Shown piece after piece: positions 21,247-33,616 of a stretch of 64,000 nucleotides of DNA. The stretch spans positions 151,380,001-151,444,000 of the forward strand of contig NC_069659.1 in NCBI RefSeq assembly GCF_027244095.1. Direction: 5' to 3'. This stretch comes from Hemicordylus capensis (Eukaryota; Chordata; Lepidosauria; Squamata; Cordylidae). How positions within the stretch are numbered: position 1 is the first letter of the stretch; each line of letters begins with the position of its first letter. Below the pieces are notes generated by a model that was not told where the DNA came from, made no database searches, and saw only the letters and a list, made by a program, of their open reading frames with translations. Made by a program: the position numbers and the translations under genes.

Positions 21247-22199
21247 TATTCTAAGAAAAGCAAAGTGGAAAACCCCTCCCTACAAGAGAGGTTTGGGCAG
21301 CCATAGACCTTCAGGTGCATGTGAATACGACAGGATCCCCAAAAAGAAGTGACACACTGTAACAACAAAGATGTATTAATAATTGGATAATAAGAAAAAT
21401 GATAGAGACATCACAATTGCTGCTTCCCGTCAAGTAAAACCCTTCCCCAGGAACTAAAAGAACCATGACATCAGAGCCAAGCACTTAAACAAAAACACAT
21501 TCCCTGACACATCTAGCTAATCTGGCCCCTATCCTTCCTACTGCCTTCCAGGTAAGGAACTCCCAGTTGATTCCCAGCCCAAGGCTGTTAGACTCCCTTT
21601 GTTCTACAGCAGTGGCTTATCAGACTGTCTGCAGGGCAGAACTAAACTCTAGCACACCCCTCCCCTACTTCTCTATAGGCTGTTGTCCAGTAAACCCTGC
21701 CCCTCACTCTGGATGGGGCCACAGGGATTTGATTCCCCCAGGCTTTCTTCCTTATTTGGAGAGGCCCACCCTCCAAGCAGTTACTCTGAGTTGAGGCCTA
21801 GTAGCCCTCCCTCAAGCCTGACTACTACTACAACAGGTCAGACCTGATCAAAGCATTCTTCTTCTGGAATGTGGCCATGATGAACAGCTTTACATTTCTA
21901 CATAATTCATAATTCACATGCGTCTCTTCACAGAGGTAGTTAACATGAATGATGATCAGTGCCACACTCTGCACTGAAACACAATTTGCAGACTAGGTCA
22001 GGAGCCTGTTTCTGGAGCCATTCCTAGCACTGGCTTGCAGATCAGATGCACAGAGGCCAGAACCACATTGCTACTGTGTGGGCCATGCTGCTGGGAGGGG
22101 GACGCCAGAGTTTAGAGGAGCTGATGGCAACAGTGAGGTGCCCTCTTACTGTCCCGTCCCCGCCCCGCCGACTGCTCTTAGAAGCCTTTTAAAGATCGG
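21247..22199. other. intergenic, no gene seen
   Basis: No recognisable exon or complete transposon is present. Open frames at 21567-21794 and 22078-22305 have no family resemblance. Confidence 0.35.
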
Positions 22200-22345
22200 A
22201 TTTCCCTTTACAAGCATAGCCTCTCACACCAGTTCAAACAGGTCTGTAATGGAGCAGGCCTGGTTTGAACCAGCTGCCTTTTTTTTTGAGGCTAGTCAGG
22301 CTTGAGTTTGAACCGGGTCAATTCGATTCGAATGAATTCTGAACA
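22200..22345. mobile_element. end of a non-autonomous DNA transposon
   Basis: The right part ends GAATGAATTCTGAACACCCC followed by TA, preceded by TCAATTCGATTCGAA and GTTTGAACCGGG. This resembles the terminus of a common reptile hAT MITE whose ends read TAGGGGTGTTC. The left end was not located. Confidence 0.45.
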
Positions 22346-22761
22346 CCCCTAACACAGACCAGCAGTTAAAAGATGGGTTTTTTTTTTTAAGTGCTAAAGG
22401 CTTGGGTTTGAAAGTGTGTGGGGCTAGTGGGAGGAAGAGGGGTTAACACCAACACAAAAAATTTTAAAAGATAGTAAAAGACTAGCTTGCACTTCCAGTT
22501 CCTTGTGGCCTATTCCAGGAGCACCAGACCACAGTTTGTTGAGTGCCAAGTCTTTTCAGGCAGACTGACTGAGTTAGACTTCTGTAGGATACAAGCAGTC
22601 CTGGGCAGGGCTCAGCCAGTCATTGCAAAGTTGTTCAAGGTAGCCAAGGCTTTGTTTGCAATTTTCTTACTGAAACCAAACTGAAGGGAGCTGCAAAACA
22701 CAGGATCCAGTGTTCCACACGCAGTGAATGCAAAGACCCTGTTACAAGCAGTTAAGGGAAA

Positions 22762-22952
22762 GGGCTGTAATTGAGGGGCAGAGTTCATTCTTTGCCACTG
22801 AAAGGTCTGGGGTTTAATCCCCGACATCTGCATGCCGAGCTGAGAAAGACTCCTGCCTGAAGTCTTGGAGAGCTGCTGCCAGTCAGTGAAAAAATGCCTA
22901 AGCTAGGTGGACCCATGGTCAGACTCAGTAGGAGGCAGCTCCATATGTTCTT
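22762..22952 (+). mobile_element. tRNA-derived SINE sharing the CR1-like tail
   Basis: The head looks tRNA-derived (GGGCTGTAATTGAGGGG; B-box-like GGGGTTTAATCCCC near 22811). The second half and tail (GCTAGGTGGACCCATGGTC, then CATATGTTCTT) are those of the 5S-headed SINE copies. Two SINE families with different pol III heads therefore share one 3' half. Confidence 0.7.
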
Positions 22953-23385
22953 AACCATTATGCTGCTTGAGCTCTTTAATGCAGTCCTTCCATATTCTTC
23001 AGCCAGTTTGATTGCAGACCAGAAGCCAGCTTTTTATGCTACGTGAATCCCACTGATTTCAGTGGGAGACAGTAAAACACATACTTAACTGTCCCTTTGA
23101 GAACAATGGGATTGACAAGTGCTTAACATTTTCTGGATCATGCCTGGAGAGAGGGGAAATGTTATCTTTTCACAACATATTCATATTTATTTCATATGTT
23201 CACCCAAGAAGTTGATTGCCAATAGGTTCTAAACAGAACAAACTGCTTCACAGAAAACACAATTAACATTTGGAACTCAGTACAAGAAAAGGCAAGGCCC
23301 ACTATCTTAGATGGCCAAAGAAGTTAGACATCCATTTATTTATCAATGTCTATTAAGCATGACAGTTAAATGGAAAGTCCATGAT

Positions 23386-23735
23386 CATAGGAAGCTGCCT
23401 TATACGGAATCAGACCATTGGTCTATCTAGCTCAGTATTGTCTATACAGACTGGCAGCAGCTTTTCCAAGGCTGGCCCTCTCTTAGAGATGCCAGGGAGG
23501 GAACTTGGAACCTTCTGCATGCAATCATGCAGATGCTCTTCCCAGAGCAGCCCCATTCCCTAAGAGGAATATCTTTCTCTTTGTAAACTGCCCTGAGCCA
23601 TTTTTGGAAGGGCGGTATAGAAATCGAATTATTTATTATTATTATTATTATTATCATCATCACAGTGCCCACACATGTAGTCACCCATTCAATTGCAAAC
23701 CAAGGTGGATCCTGCTTAGCAAAGGGGACAATTCC
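23386..23735 (-). mobile_element. 5S-rRNA-derived SINE, copy 4, interrupted
   Basis: This is a reverse-oriented copy split by an L2-type tail at 23576-23661. Left of the insertion are the CR1-like tail and body. On the right, 23662-23735 has the 5S-like head (complement of ATCCTGCTTAGCAAAGGGGA). Confidence 0.8.
23576..23661 (+). mobile_element. L2-type LINE or SINE tail inserted in a SINE
   Basis: The sequence TTGTAAACTGCCCTGAGCCA, then TTTTTGGAAGGGCGGTATAG and AAATCGAATTATT plus an ATT run, is the 3' tail also seen at 53285-53346. It breaks the SINE of 23386-23735 and so is younger than that SINE. Confidence 0.75.
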
Positions 23736-23794
23736 ACAAGACCCTTGATCATCAGATGTTTACAACAAATAGGGGACTGCCACATTTGCTTGTG

Positions 23795-23875
23795 CGTTTT
23801 CCAGAGGCATCTGTGCAACCATACTCTAACACAACATGCTGGACTAGATGCACCATTGGGCTGATCCACCAAGGA
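23795..23875 (+). mobile_element. CR1 LINE 3' end fragment
   Basis: The order CCAGAGGCATCTG, ACATGCTGGACTAGATG, then GGGCTGATCCACCAAGG follows the CR1 3'-UTR of the fuller copies (compare 29205-29280). Confidence 0.65.
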
Positions 23876-23879
23876 AACA

Positions 23880-25459
23880 CTTGTGTGCTTCCATCATTCA
23901 CTGAAGCCTAAAGACATCACGGTGCTACTTTGGCACTGCATAGATTTCCCAGTTCTCCAAATGAGAAGCCTCTATTATTACCTCTCTATTTCTTGGAAGG
24001 ATACGATAGTGTGGGTGTCTGGGTTGGGTTTTTTAAATGTTTGTTAACCTGGGCCCAAAGCAGCACATGACTAGTTAAAATATTTATTGCATTTGCATCC
24101 CACCTTTCTTTCATGCTGGCAATGGCCTTGGGCTTGCCTGGGGGTCTGCCTAACATTGGCCAGACCCAGATAGCTTCAGTAGCCTCCCAGGACTCAAGGA
24201 AGCTTCAGATTTCCAGCATGTGAACTTCAGAAATAGTTTGTGATATGGCATGGCAGGAGTGGGGCTGGCTGTTCAAAATGAACACCAATTCTGAGCATGC
24301 CCAAAGTAGCTCTTGTACATCAAAGAACCCCAAAGATTCAGATTTATGTACTGAGAATCCTAAAATTAGGAATGCAGAGATTTCCTTAGCTCTGCTCCAT
24401 TACTGTTCCAGCATTCCATGGGTTCTACTCCATTTAAATTCCAGTAAAGCTTCTGGATTTTGGACTGTTAGTAACAGATTTGGGGCAAAAAAAAATCCTT
24501 TGGAAAATGGGGGGAAAGCATTTCAAAGATGCAAACCACTACCACCACTGCAACAAGCCCCCCCTCCCAACACCACCATATTATTCTCCATGTTTAAAAG
24601 TATTCAATTTTGTTCAAACAACTCTAAACGTTTGCAGAAAGAAAAAAATAGTTGCCTTGCAGGGGTTGGGAAGAGTTTCTTTTACTATAGTTTTAGTGTT
24701 CTGTTTGGAAAGACAAAGAATTTTGGAGTTCTGCTAGACACTCACTAAGGTGGAACTTCAAAATCCTAGTGGAATGCATGATAGGCAGATTTTAGATGAC
24801 CTTATTTCCTGTCAGTCTCTTGTTTCTGAGCTTCAGGTGGTAATGAATGGAGTAGATGAGCCAATAGGCTGTATTTTTCAGGAATTGTAGAATACAATAG
24901 GCTGTATACTACAGAAAGAACCAGTGTTGAGAAGCAGTGAGCACTTCTAGGAAGTCAGGGGACTCTCCAATTTTAGAAGATATATATGGTGCTACAAATT
25001 AATCTTTGAGCAAATGGACTGCTGGGACAATCTGAAGTTGAAACTTTTACATCCAAGAGGGCAGTGAGGACTTTAGAAATCCAAGAACAGGAATACGGAC
25101 AAGTTTTATTTATGTAAGCAGCACAGTCCTGCATTTGTAGGAACTGTTTTGATACACAGCAAACCTCACATTATTAAATATTTAACTCAGTGCAGAGATT
25201 AACATGAAGCACACGCTACGCCCTTGAGTGGGTCATGAAAGGGAAAGATCGGCATTGAAAAAGGATGGGGCTGTTCTCCTGAGCAGCCAAGACTGGGCTA
25301 GGGCAACTGAGCCTGGGCTTGGCTGCTGGTGGGAACTGGCAGGAGCTGACCGACTCCCTGCAGCTCCTTGGTGGCTGAAGGCTAAGAAGCTTGGCTAAGA
25401 AGGAACAAAGGGAAGGAAGGAAAGAAGGCAGCAAGCACTCCCTTAACTCCATTCACCTG
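23880..25459. other. intergenic, no gene seen
   Basis: A 167-codon open frame at 24245-24748 has no recognisable domain. The end of this stretch (25225-25459) may be the diverged left part of the foldback element that follows. Confidence 0.4.
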
Positions 25460-25790
25460 GCCACGTGTCAGCACCAGCTGCTTTCAGCTGGCACTGAAGC
25501 ACCACTGATGGGAGTCCACCCGTCACTACAAAGATCCCCACAATGCATTGCAACTTATGTAGTGCATTGTGGGATTTCCAGAGGCCAGGACAACACGTCC
25601 CAACCCCCGTGCTGCCCATGGCAGCCATGGAGCATCTGATTGTACAATCTGTGGGCCCAGCCCCGCCTCCCCTCTGCCTCCTGCCCCTGCCCCTGGATTG
25701 TCTGCGGGGAAGGCGAGCTTCAGCTGCCTTCCCTACCATCTGCCCTCAAGTCCTCTCACGTGATCGTGAGAAAGGGCTCAAGATGTTAAT
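25460..25790. mobile_element. foldback-type DNA element, family A copy 2
   Basis: It has a central foldback (CCCCACAATGCATTGCAACT against AGTGCATTGTGGG near 25560). The right end, CACGTGATCGTGAGAAAGGG then CTCAA, is the inverse of the left end at 11811. There is no coding sequence. Confidence 0.6.
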
Positions 25791-26089
25791 ACCTCATTTT
25801 CCATTCAGGTAACCCTTTGAACAAGGGGTTACAAGTTTATGTTCATCCACAAAAGATACATTTATTACACGCTTATGTGGGAAGAAACACTCTCCCATTT
25901 AGAATGGCTGTGCCAAAAGCAAACAATGCCAAGGAAACAATCTTGCCCTGCCATTTAACGGCACTTCTAATTTATAGTAAACATGGGATTGAGGTTCCCA
26001 AGCGATTCCCTAAAACAGGCAGAAGGAATTGGCACAACGTACAAGCTTTTGGGCAAGACAGAGAGAGACCAGAAAAGTGCTAGTCTGCC

Positions 26090-26235
26090 TCCAATTCAAC
26101 CCACTCAGTAGCCCACTCGGTAGCCTTAGGCAAGCTAAATTCACATCTAGTTGCCCATCTGCAGTATGGGGAATATCTGCAGAAGATTGGCTCACTTTAC
26201 AGAGGTGCAAGGAAAACAAGGTGAGGTCTATTTGC
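26090..26235. repeat. possible MIR-like SINE fragment
   Basis: TTAGGCAAGCTAAATTCACA, CATCTGCAGTATGGGGA, then TCACTTTACAGAGGTGCAAG follow the order of a MIR core. It is weakly supported. Confidence 0.3.
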
Positions 26236-26447
26236 ACATTTCCCACAGAGAATTCTTACCCAGATCATAGGATTGCAAGTTTCGCAGAGGGCCCAACTCT
26301 TACCATATTGGCAAAACAGATACTGCAAACATGTACTGGTAACATGTGGGCCGGTGGGCAACTATGGGTTTGTCTTCTCCTCCAGACATCCCCTCCCCGT
26401 GCTTCCATGACAAGAGTTGGAAATCTTGGCAAAGTAGTATCTTACAA

Positions 26448-29297
26448 AATGGACAGGGAGGGGCGCCTTGGAGGTGGAGTAGTAGCACTTTATGTTAAAG
26501 AAGAGATAGAATCTAACAAGCTAGAAAACCTGGGTGGACTGGAGTCCTCCACAGAAACCCTGTGGGTGACAATACAAGGCCTGAAAGGGGACGTGCTATC
26601 TCCCTCCTGATCAAAACACTGACAGTGACTGGGAGTTGCAGCAGGAAATCAGGGAGGTGTCAAGGAGAGGCAGGGCTGTAATCATGGGTGACTTCAATTA
26701 CCCACACATAGACTGGGTAAATTCACAGTCAGGTCATGACAAAGAGGTCAGATTTCTAGATACGCTAAATGACTGTGCCCTAGAACAGTTGGTCTTGGAA
26801 CTGACCAGAGAGAAGGCAACCTTGGACTTAATTCTGAGTGGCACCCAGGATCTGGTGCGGGATGTCAGTGTCATTGACCCTTTAGGGAACAGTGAGCATA
26901 GTGCCATCAAATTCAGCATACATGTGGGGAGAGAATCACCAAGGAAGTCTAAAACAGACATTTTGAATTTCAGAAGAGGAAACTTCTCCAAAATGAGGAG
27001 TATGGTGAAAAGGAAGCTGAGAGGGAAAATCAGGAGAGTCACTTCGCTCCAGAGTGCATGGAATTTACTCAAAACCACAGTACTAGAAGGGAAGCCCAGT
27101 TAGATTGTATACCCAAAAAGAGGAAAGGTACCACTAAGTCCAGGAAGATGCCAGCATGGCTAACAGGTACTGTCAAGAAAGCCATAAAAGGGAAGAAGAC
27201 TTCCTTCCGAAATTGGAAGGCCTGTCCAAATGAAGAGAACAGAAAGGAACACAAACTCTGGCAAAAGAAATGCAAGGCAACAATAAGGGAGGTGAAAAGA
27301 GAGTTTGAGGAACATTTAGCTAAAATCATCAAGGGGAATAACAAAAACTTCTTTAAATACATCAGAAGCATGAAACCTGCCAGGGAGGCAGTTGGACCAT
27401 TAGACAATGATGGAGTGAAAGGGATTATTAAGGAGGATATGGAGGTTGCAGAGAAGTGAAATGAGTTCTTTGCGTCCGTCTTCACGGCAGAGGATACTGA
27501 GCATATACCTGTTCCTGAACCAGGCTTTTCGCGGATGGCGGCTAAAGAACTGGGTCAGATAGAAGTGACAAGAGATGATGTTCTAAACTGTATGCAAAAA
27601 CTGAAAACTTAACAAATCACCAGGGCCGGATGGCATCCATCCAAGAGTCCTCAAGAACTCAAATGTGAAATTGCTGACCTCCTTGCTAAAATATGTAACT
27701 TATCCCTGCAATTAGGTTCTGTACCAGAGGATTGGAGAGTAGCAAATGTAACACCGATTTTCAAGAAGGGATCCAGGAGTGATCCGGGAAATTACAGGCC
27801 GGTTAGCTTAACCTCAGTTCCAGGCAAATTTATGGAAAGCATCCTCAAGGATAAAATTGTAAAGCACATAGAAGAACAGGCCCTGCTGGGAATGAACCAG
27901 CATGGGTTCCGCAAAGGTAAATCTTGCCTCACCAACCTTTTGGACTTCTTTGAGAGTGTCAACAAGTGTGTGGATCAAGGTGATCCAGTTGACATAGTAT
28001 ACCTGGACTTCCAAAAAGCTTTTGACAAAGTTCCTCATCAACGACTCCTGAGGAAACTTAGTGGTCATGGGATAAGGGGACAAGTACATGTGTGGATTGC
28101 TAACTGGTTGAAGGACAGGAAACAGAGGGTAGGTATAAATGGAGAGTTTTCACAATGGAGGGAAGTAAGAAGTGGGGTCCCCCAGGGATCTGTACTGGGA
28201 CCAGTGCTTTTTAGTTTATTCATAAATGATCTAGAAGCAGGGGTAAACAGCGAGGTGGCCAAATTTGCAGGTGATACCAAACTCTTTTGGGTAATCAAAT
28301 CCAAAATGGATTGTGAAGAGCTCCAAAAGGATCTCTCCAAACTGGGTGAGTGGGCGACAAAGTGGCTAATGCACTTCAGTGTTGGCAAGTGTAAAGTGAT
28401 GCACATTGGGACGAAGAACCCCAACTTCAAGTATATGCTGATGGGATCTGAGCTGTCAGTGGCTGACCAGGAGAGGGATCTTGGGGTTGTGGTGGACAGC
28501 TCGTTGAAAGTGTCAACTCAATGTGCGGCAGCTGTAAAAAAGGCCAGTTCCATGCTAGGGATCATTAGGAAGAGAAATGAAAATAAAACTGCTAATATTA
28601 TAATGCCCTTATACAAAACTATGGTGCGGCCACACCTGGAGTACTGCGTACAATTCTGGTCACCACATCTAAAAAAAGGACATTGTAAGACTGGAAAAGG
28701 TGCAGAAGAGGGCAACCAAGATGATCAAGGGCCTAGAGCACCTTTCTTATGAGGCTAGGGTTAGGGTTAATAGCCCCAACACCTGGGGCTATTTAGTTTA
28801 GAAAAAAGATGACTGTGGGGAGACATGATAGAGGTCTCTAAAATCATGCATGGTGTGGAGAAAGTGGATAGAGAGAAATTCTTCTCCCTCTCACATAACA
28901 CTAGAACCAGGGGTCATCCCATGAAATTGATTGCCTGGAAATTTACGGAAGTACAAACGGAAGTACTTTTTCACACAACGCATAATCAACTTGTGGAATT
29001 CTCTGCCACGAGATGTGGTGACAGCCAACAACCCGGATGGCTTTAAGAGGGGTTTGGATAACTTCATGGAGAAGAGGTCTATTGATGGCTACTAGTCAGA
29101 GGGCTGTAGGCCACCTCCAGCCTTGGGGGCGGGGTGCCTCTGGGTACCAGTTGCGGGGGAGTAACAGCAGGAGAGAGGGCATGCCCTGAACTCTTGCCTG
29201 TGGCTTCCAGCAGCATCTGGTGGGCCACTGTGCGAAACGGGATGCTGGAACTGATGGGCCTTGGCCCTTATCCAGCAGGGCTGTTCTTATGTTCTTA
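26448..29297 (+). mobile_element. CR1-clade LINE, 5'-truncated, 2.85 kb
   Basis: The order is C-terminal endonuclease (MGDFNYPHIDW near 26680), linker, reverse transcriptase (27620-28740), C-terminal region and 3' UTR ending TTCTTATGTTCTTA. It starts within the endonuclease (GRLGGGVVALYVKEEIESNK). The frame is broken several times: after 26607, a stop at 27457-27459, a shift near 27600 and another near 28675. The polymerase motif reads FAGD rather than FADD near 28262. The element is dead and older than the CR1 at 58803-61166, whose FADD codons remain. Confidence 0.93.
27832..28740 (+). pseudogene. CR1 reverse transcriptase remnant
   Basis: This is the longest open piece of the CR1 ORF2, about 300 codons. 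Motifs are visible in order: [32 protein letters not shown] (first catalytic aspartate), [14 protein letters not shown], then KFAGDTKL where FADD is expected, and KCKVMHIGTKN. The D-to-G change removes one of the catalytic aspartates. Family knowledge: this enzyme copies LINE RNA at a nicked target. Confidence 0.9.
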
Positions 29298-30024
29298 AAA
29301 TATTTTCTCTTTTGGACAGATGAGTGAAATGCTTTTGAAAGGCAAGATTTGTAAAGAATGCACACCCTCAGAATGCCAACCACCATACAAGATCATCCAC
29401 AGAATTAGGTAATTACAGATTCTGTATACCATTAACCCTCATATCACCCAACAGCATTTGGGGTGCGGGGGAGAAAAACAAAAAGTAGAAGAAACTATTC
29501 AGATTAAAACCTAGAAGCAAGTCAACATGCAAGACAGTAGAGGAGCATGCTTCAATCTGTGCAAACCTTCAGTTTTCTGGAGTGCATTAAGAGGGGAGGA
29601 AATGAAAGGTCAGATCTGGTAGCTACTGATCTTTCGGAAACTGATTCTATTAGAGAAAAACTTGATGGTAGTTTTTTCCCAAGGCTCTGTTTATTATTTC
29701 AATGACAGATGGGTTGCATGCAGGTAATTTTTATTCAGTTCCTGCAGCACTCCTGTATGTGAGAATACACACAATGGAAGAGGTGTGTTAAGCTTTATAA
29801 CAGCTTAGGACCAAGATTTACTTGCCACACTGATGAGTTAGACTAGAGGCAGAAAGAGACAGAAAAAGAATTGAATTTTCATTTTCTAAAAAAAAATGAA
29901 AAGCAGAATTGCTGTTTGCAGTGTGTACCCTGTTTCCAATAAACCAGTGCTGCAGGTTTTAGTAACATTTAGAAAGCAAGTAAGATCTTGGCTTTTTACC
30001 TAGGCTTTTATATGAAGGTTTTTT
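29298..30024. other. intergenic, no gene seen
   Basis: This AT-rich stretch contains no recognisable element or exon. Confidence 0.4.
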
Positions 30025-30281
30025 ACTTGTCCCCTTAGCTAAGTAGGGTCTGCCCTGGTTGCATATGAATGGGAGACGATGTGTGAGCACTGTAAGATAT
30101 TCCCCTTAGGGGATGGAGCCGCTCTGGGAAGAGCATCTAGGTTCCAAGTTCCCTCCCTGGCATCTCCAAGATAGGGCTGAGATTCCTGCCTGCAACCTTG
30201 GAGAAGCCACTGCCAATCTGTGTTAACAATACTGAGTTAGATGGAACTATGGTCTGACTCAGTATATGGCAGCTTCCTATG
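30025..30281 (+). mobile_element. 5S-rRNA-derived SINE, copy 5
   Basis: It begins within the 5S-like head (CTTAGCTAAGTAGGGTCTGC, 30035-30054) and has the full body and CR1-like tail (CAGCTTCCTATG). The first 25-30 bases of the family are missing. Confidence 0.85.
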
Positions 30282-30284
30282 CTG

Positions 30285-30505
30285 CTGCTACTTTGTATTT
30301 TATGGTTATATTGTGCATTTTTTTTAACTTTTAATTTGATTTGTGTTTTTATATTCCATTGTAATTTTCACAATTTATACAATTTCCATTGTGTATTTTT
30401 TATAGTCATTATTTTAAATGTTTTGTAAACCACCTTTACAAATGTTTTGTAAACCACCTTATTTTAATGAAAGGGGGTAATGAAATTTAATAAATAAAAT
30501 TAAGA
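30285..30505 (+). mobile_element. L2 LINE 3' region fragment
   Basis: This T-rich tract leads into a TTTTGTAAACCACCTT block, which is duplicated (30421-30440 and 30442-30461), and an AATTTAATAAATAAA tail. This fits an old L2-type 3' end. Confidence 0.5.
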
Positions 30506-32779
30506 CAATCAATATGGATATCTAGCACAGCGATAAGACTATATTTAAGTTGGGATAATGAAAAGCTTCCTTTTGTTTACTACGATGTTGATGGATTTAA
30601 TTTTCAAGTTGATTTTATTCTTCTTTGGACACACAGCAAAAGCTAAGATGTTTAGGTACCTTTGGCTGCAGCAGCTTCCTGCTTTATCTCCAACACTGGG
30701 TATATCTGAAAGTGTTTCAACACAAAAAGGCATTTAAGCTTTTAAGTTTTCATAAACATATATACAACAGTACAAGTTATTCATAAAGTGTCTCATGTTT
30801 TCAATGTACTAAAATTCAGATCTAATAAGACCATTTATTTCAATTCTCCCCAGTATTTCAATTTTCTGCTAAAAGGTGCAACTGCAGAAATGCCAGCATT
30901 TTTACATCTATGGGGTGCACTTCCATAAACAACAAGTCCCTGCACAGTGTGCAATCAAGACTCGTCCAGTTGGACCGGCAAGCACAAGAGCCTTTGTTCC
31001 TGTCAATAGGAGATGATATACAATTTTCTCCATAATCCAATTTCAAATGGTACAAGCAAGACTGCAATTTGTTATAGATGTACACAAACTCATGCATGTG
31101 TACTCAAATGCAAATTGCATCACATTCAATTGGACTTTATCCCTAGTCACCACAGAGCAGACTGCAGCCTTACAATCAACCAACACACGTGTTTATTAGT
31201 TAAAGCAGTAAAGCCCAGTAATTTAATTGTTAGGGACAAGATGGAAGGGCACATTCAACTTTTAAAGCTATTGCAGCTCTAGTTTATTATAAACCAAGAA
31301 TAAAAGCGGGTGGGGGAAATAGGTGAACTTTTCCTTCCAACAGTGAGCAACAGCATTCCCTAAATTTTAAATTTGTGCAACTTACTTCCAATAGTCCCCA
31401 AACCCCCCACATGAAGCCGTCAAAGCCAGATCAGCAAGCTACAAATTTGGGCTGCCATTCGGCAACCCTGGGTATAAGACATGAAGCTTACGTGGCTCTC
31501 TCAGCTTTTCTTGTTTATCTCCCAAATCCTAAGAAACCTGGGGGTTTCCTAGAGGTCCCCAGTTACTAATTGTCTGCAAGTGAAGCAACACTTCCCTGCT
31601 GTCAGGATGGAAGATTAGATAGTACTGAGGATAAAGGAAGTAAAAGTTGATGCAGACCATCTGTATGCAGTCTGAGCACTCCTATGCAAAACTGTTATTT
31701 TGGCAATTTCTCTTTCCACACATTAGAAATAAGTGTGGAAGTCTAGGGCTGTGGAAATATTACACTGGGCAGCATCCAAACTAAGACTTGCAGGAGCAGA
31801 ATGCTTCCTCTCACACCCAGGGGAACGTTAATTTTCACCAATCCTCCTATTCTTCTGCAGCCCCCTGTGCCCACCAAAAAAGTATCCCCAGGAACTGAGC
31901 CCTGAGACATATTGTCTGCAGGCAGAGGAACTTGGGGGGGGGGAGAGGATATGAGGGGAAAAATTACCTCTCCCCCAGCACACGTGTTCCACTTGCACAG
32001 GCTTTGGTATGCTGTGTGTTGTACAGATATCTGTAGTCATGTTTTCATGTGAATGCTTATGTGTTCTTTAGAAATCAGCATGGGAACTGGACTCCATAAA
32101 TTACTTGTTCTGTACACACTGACTAATGTGTCAACTGTGTGTGTATACAATAATGTGTACACTGATAATTTATTAGTTCCTTTGACATGTTAAGAAGATT
32201 TGGGGTGGGGTGAGGTAAAGTATGGTAGGTCTTTCCCAAAGAAAGTTCTTGTATAAAGGCTGGATAACCAGTCCCTGCTCAGACACCCTTTGAAAGGCAG
32301 TGTCATGTAGTAAAGAGATCAAGGATGAAATCCCCTACATGTCACAGGGAGAGGGGCAAGTAAAGTTATGGTGGTGGCATGTCCCTACTCCAACAAGCTC
32401 TAGCCAGCGAAGTGAAGAACGAATTAGAAGAACATTGGTGCAGTTATGGTCTCACCACACTTTATGAAGGAGAGAGGATAGGCAGCATCTTCATGTGTGG
32501 TGTCAGCCAATCAGTCATTTTCACCCTAGCCTACTTGATGGGGTGGTTTTGGGGGTGCAGGGTAATAGCTCCCGTGTATGACATTCTGAGCTCTTCAAAG
32601 GGAAGACAAAATTTAGGAAGAGGACAGAAATCTAGTGTATCAGCTATATTACTGAGTATCACTTTCATGACATAATGCATTTGTATCATAAGCAACAGCT
32701 TAATGAAAATTCAAGCAGGATTTCTAATTACAAGGTTTCCTCTATTCTTCCTATGCTAATTCAATATTTGAAGCAACAT
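30506..32779. other. intergenic 3' of OBI1, no gene seen
   Basis: There is no convincing exon or complete transposon. Open frames of up to 98 codons match nothing that I recognise. The OBI1 transcript could extend into its right end if a distal poly(A) site is used. Confidence 0.4.
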
Positions 32780-33616
32780 CAAGGATTACAGTGCTTGTGA
32801 CATTTTTTTATTCATTCCACATAGAAAAGCATGCAGTATTAATGTAAAACAGTACAGTATTCATGTAAAATGCTCAGTGCACATTCGGTAAACAAACCAT
32901 TAGCATACCAACCCATTTTTATGAACTACACAGGCACAAATAAATGTGGTCTTGTACAACAGTGGAATTTGGGTTTTTTTGTTTTTGTTTTTTAAGTTAA
33001 AAGCAGTGTTTTAATTAAAAACAGCAACAACTGTCTTCTTGGTCTTAAGCAAAAAGACTCTTTCTCCCCAGCTGAAAACTTGCAAAAAGAAAAAGGGACT
33101 TTAACATCCACACATTTTAAGCTACAGATTTAGCAGAGGCTGGTTTCATGCAGATATCAGCAAGCAAACACTTTATTCTGAAGCAAGGTTTGGCAGGGAA
33201 GGAGAGAGAAGTGGGGTTCTTCCTGTCACATCTTTGTACAGGAAAAGCAACTGTTCCACAGGTTTCTTACCCATATAAAATTTTGTTTCATTGAGTAACC
33301 ATTTTGAAACTGTCACCCTCAGTAACTGGACATTTAACAGCTCCACACAAGGTTCAAATAATCCCACAGTTAAAAAAACCCCCACAACCCTCAACATGAC
33401 TAGAACTGAAGACATCAAGAAACAAATGTACTGAAGATTTCTTCTTAAGCGAAATAGATCAGTATTCTGAATGGGAAATATTCAAGCTCAAACAAGTATT
33501 AATCAGTGAACAGGCAGAGCTCACTTGATTGGGAGTGGGGTGGGAAGAAAACCTGAACATTTTCACATTGGCACTGGGTTTTTGTTTTTTGTTTAGAAAA
33601 ATGCAAGTCACAAGAG
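32780..33616 (-). other. OBI1: OBI1 3' UTR with two candidate poly(A) signals
   Basis: This lies downstream of the OBI1 stop on the minus strand. Two AATAAA hexamers are present, at 33172-33177 (about 440 bases after the stop) and 32807-32812 (about 805 bases after). Either could end the transcript. The region has T-rich and A-rich runs (32970-33010) but no transposon. The actual cleavage site cannot be seen from sequence. Confidence 0.65.

Noticed and set aside
24245-24748. 167-codon open frame
   Set aside because: There is no recognisable domain, no splice context and no relatives in the window; composition is as in neighbouring non-coding DNA.
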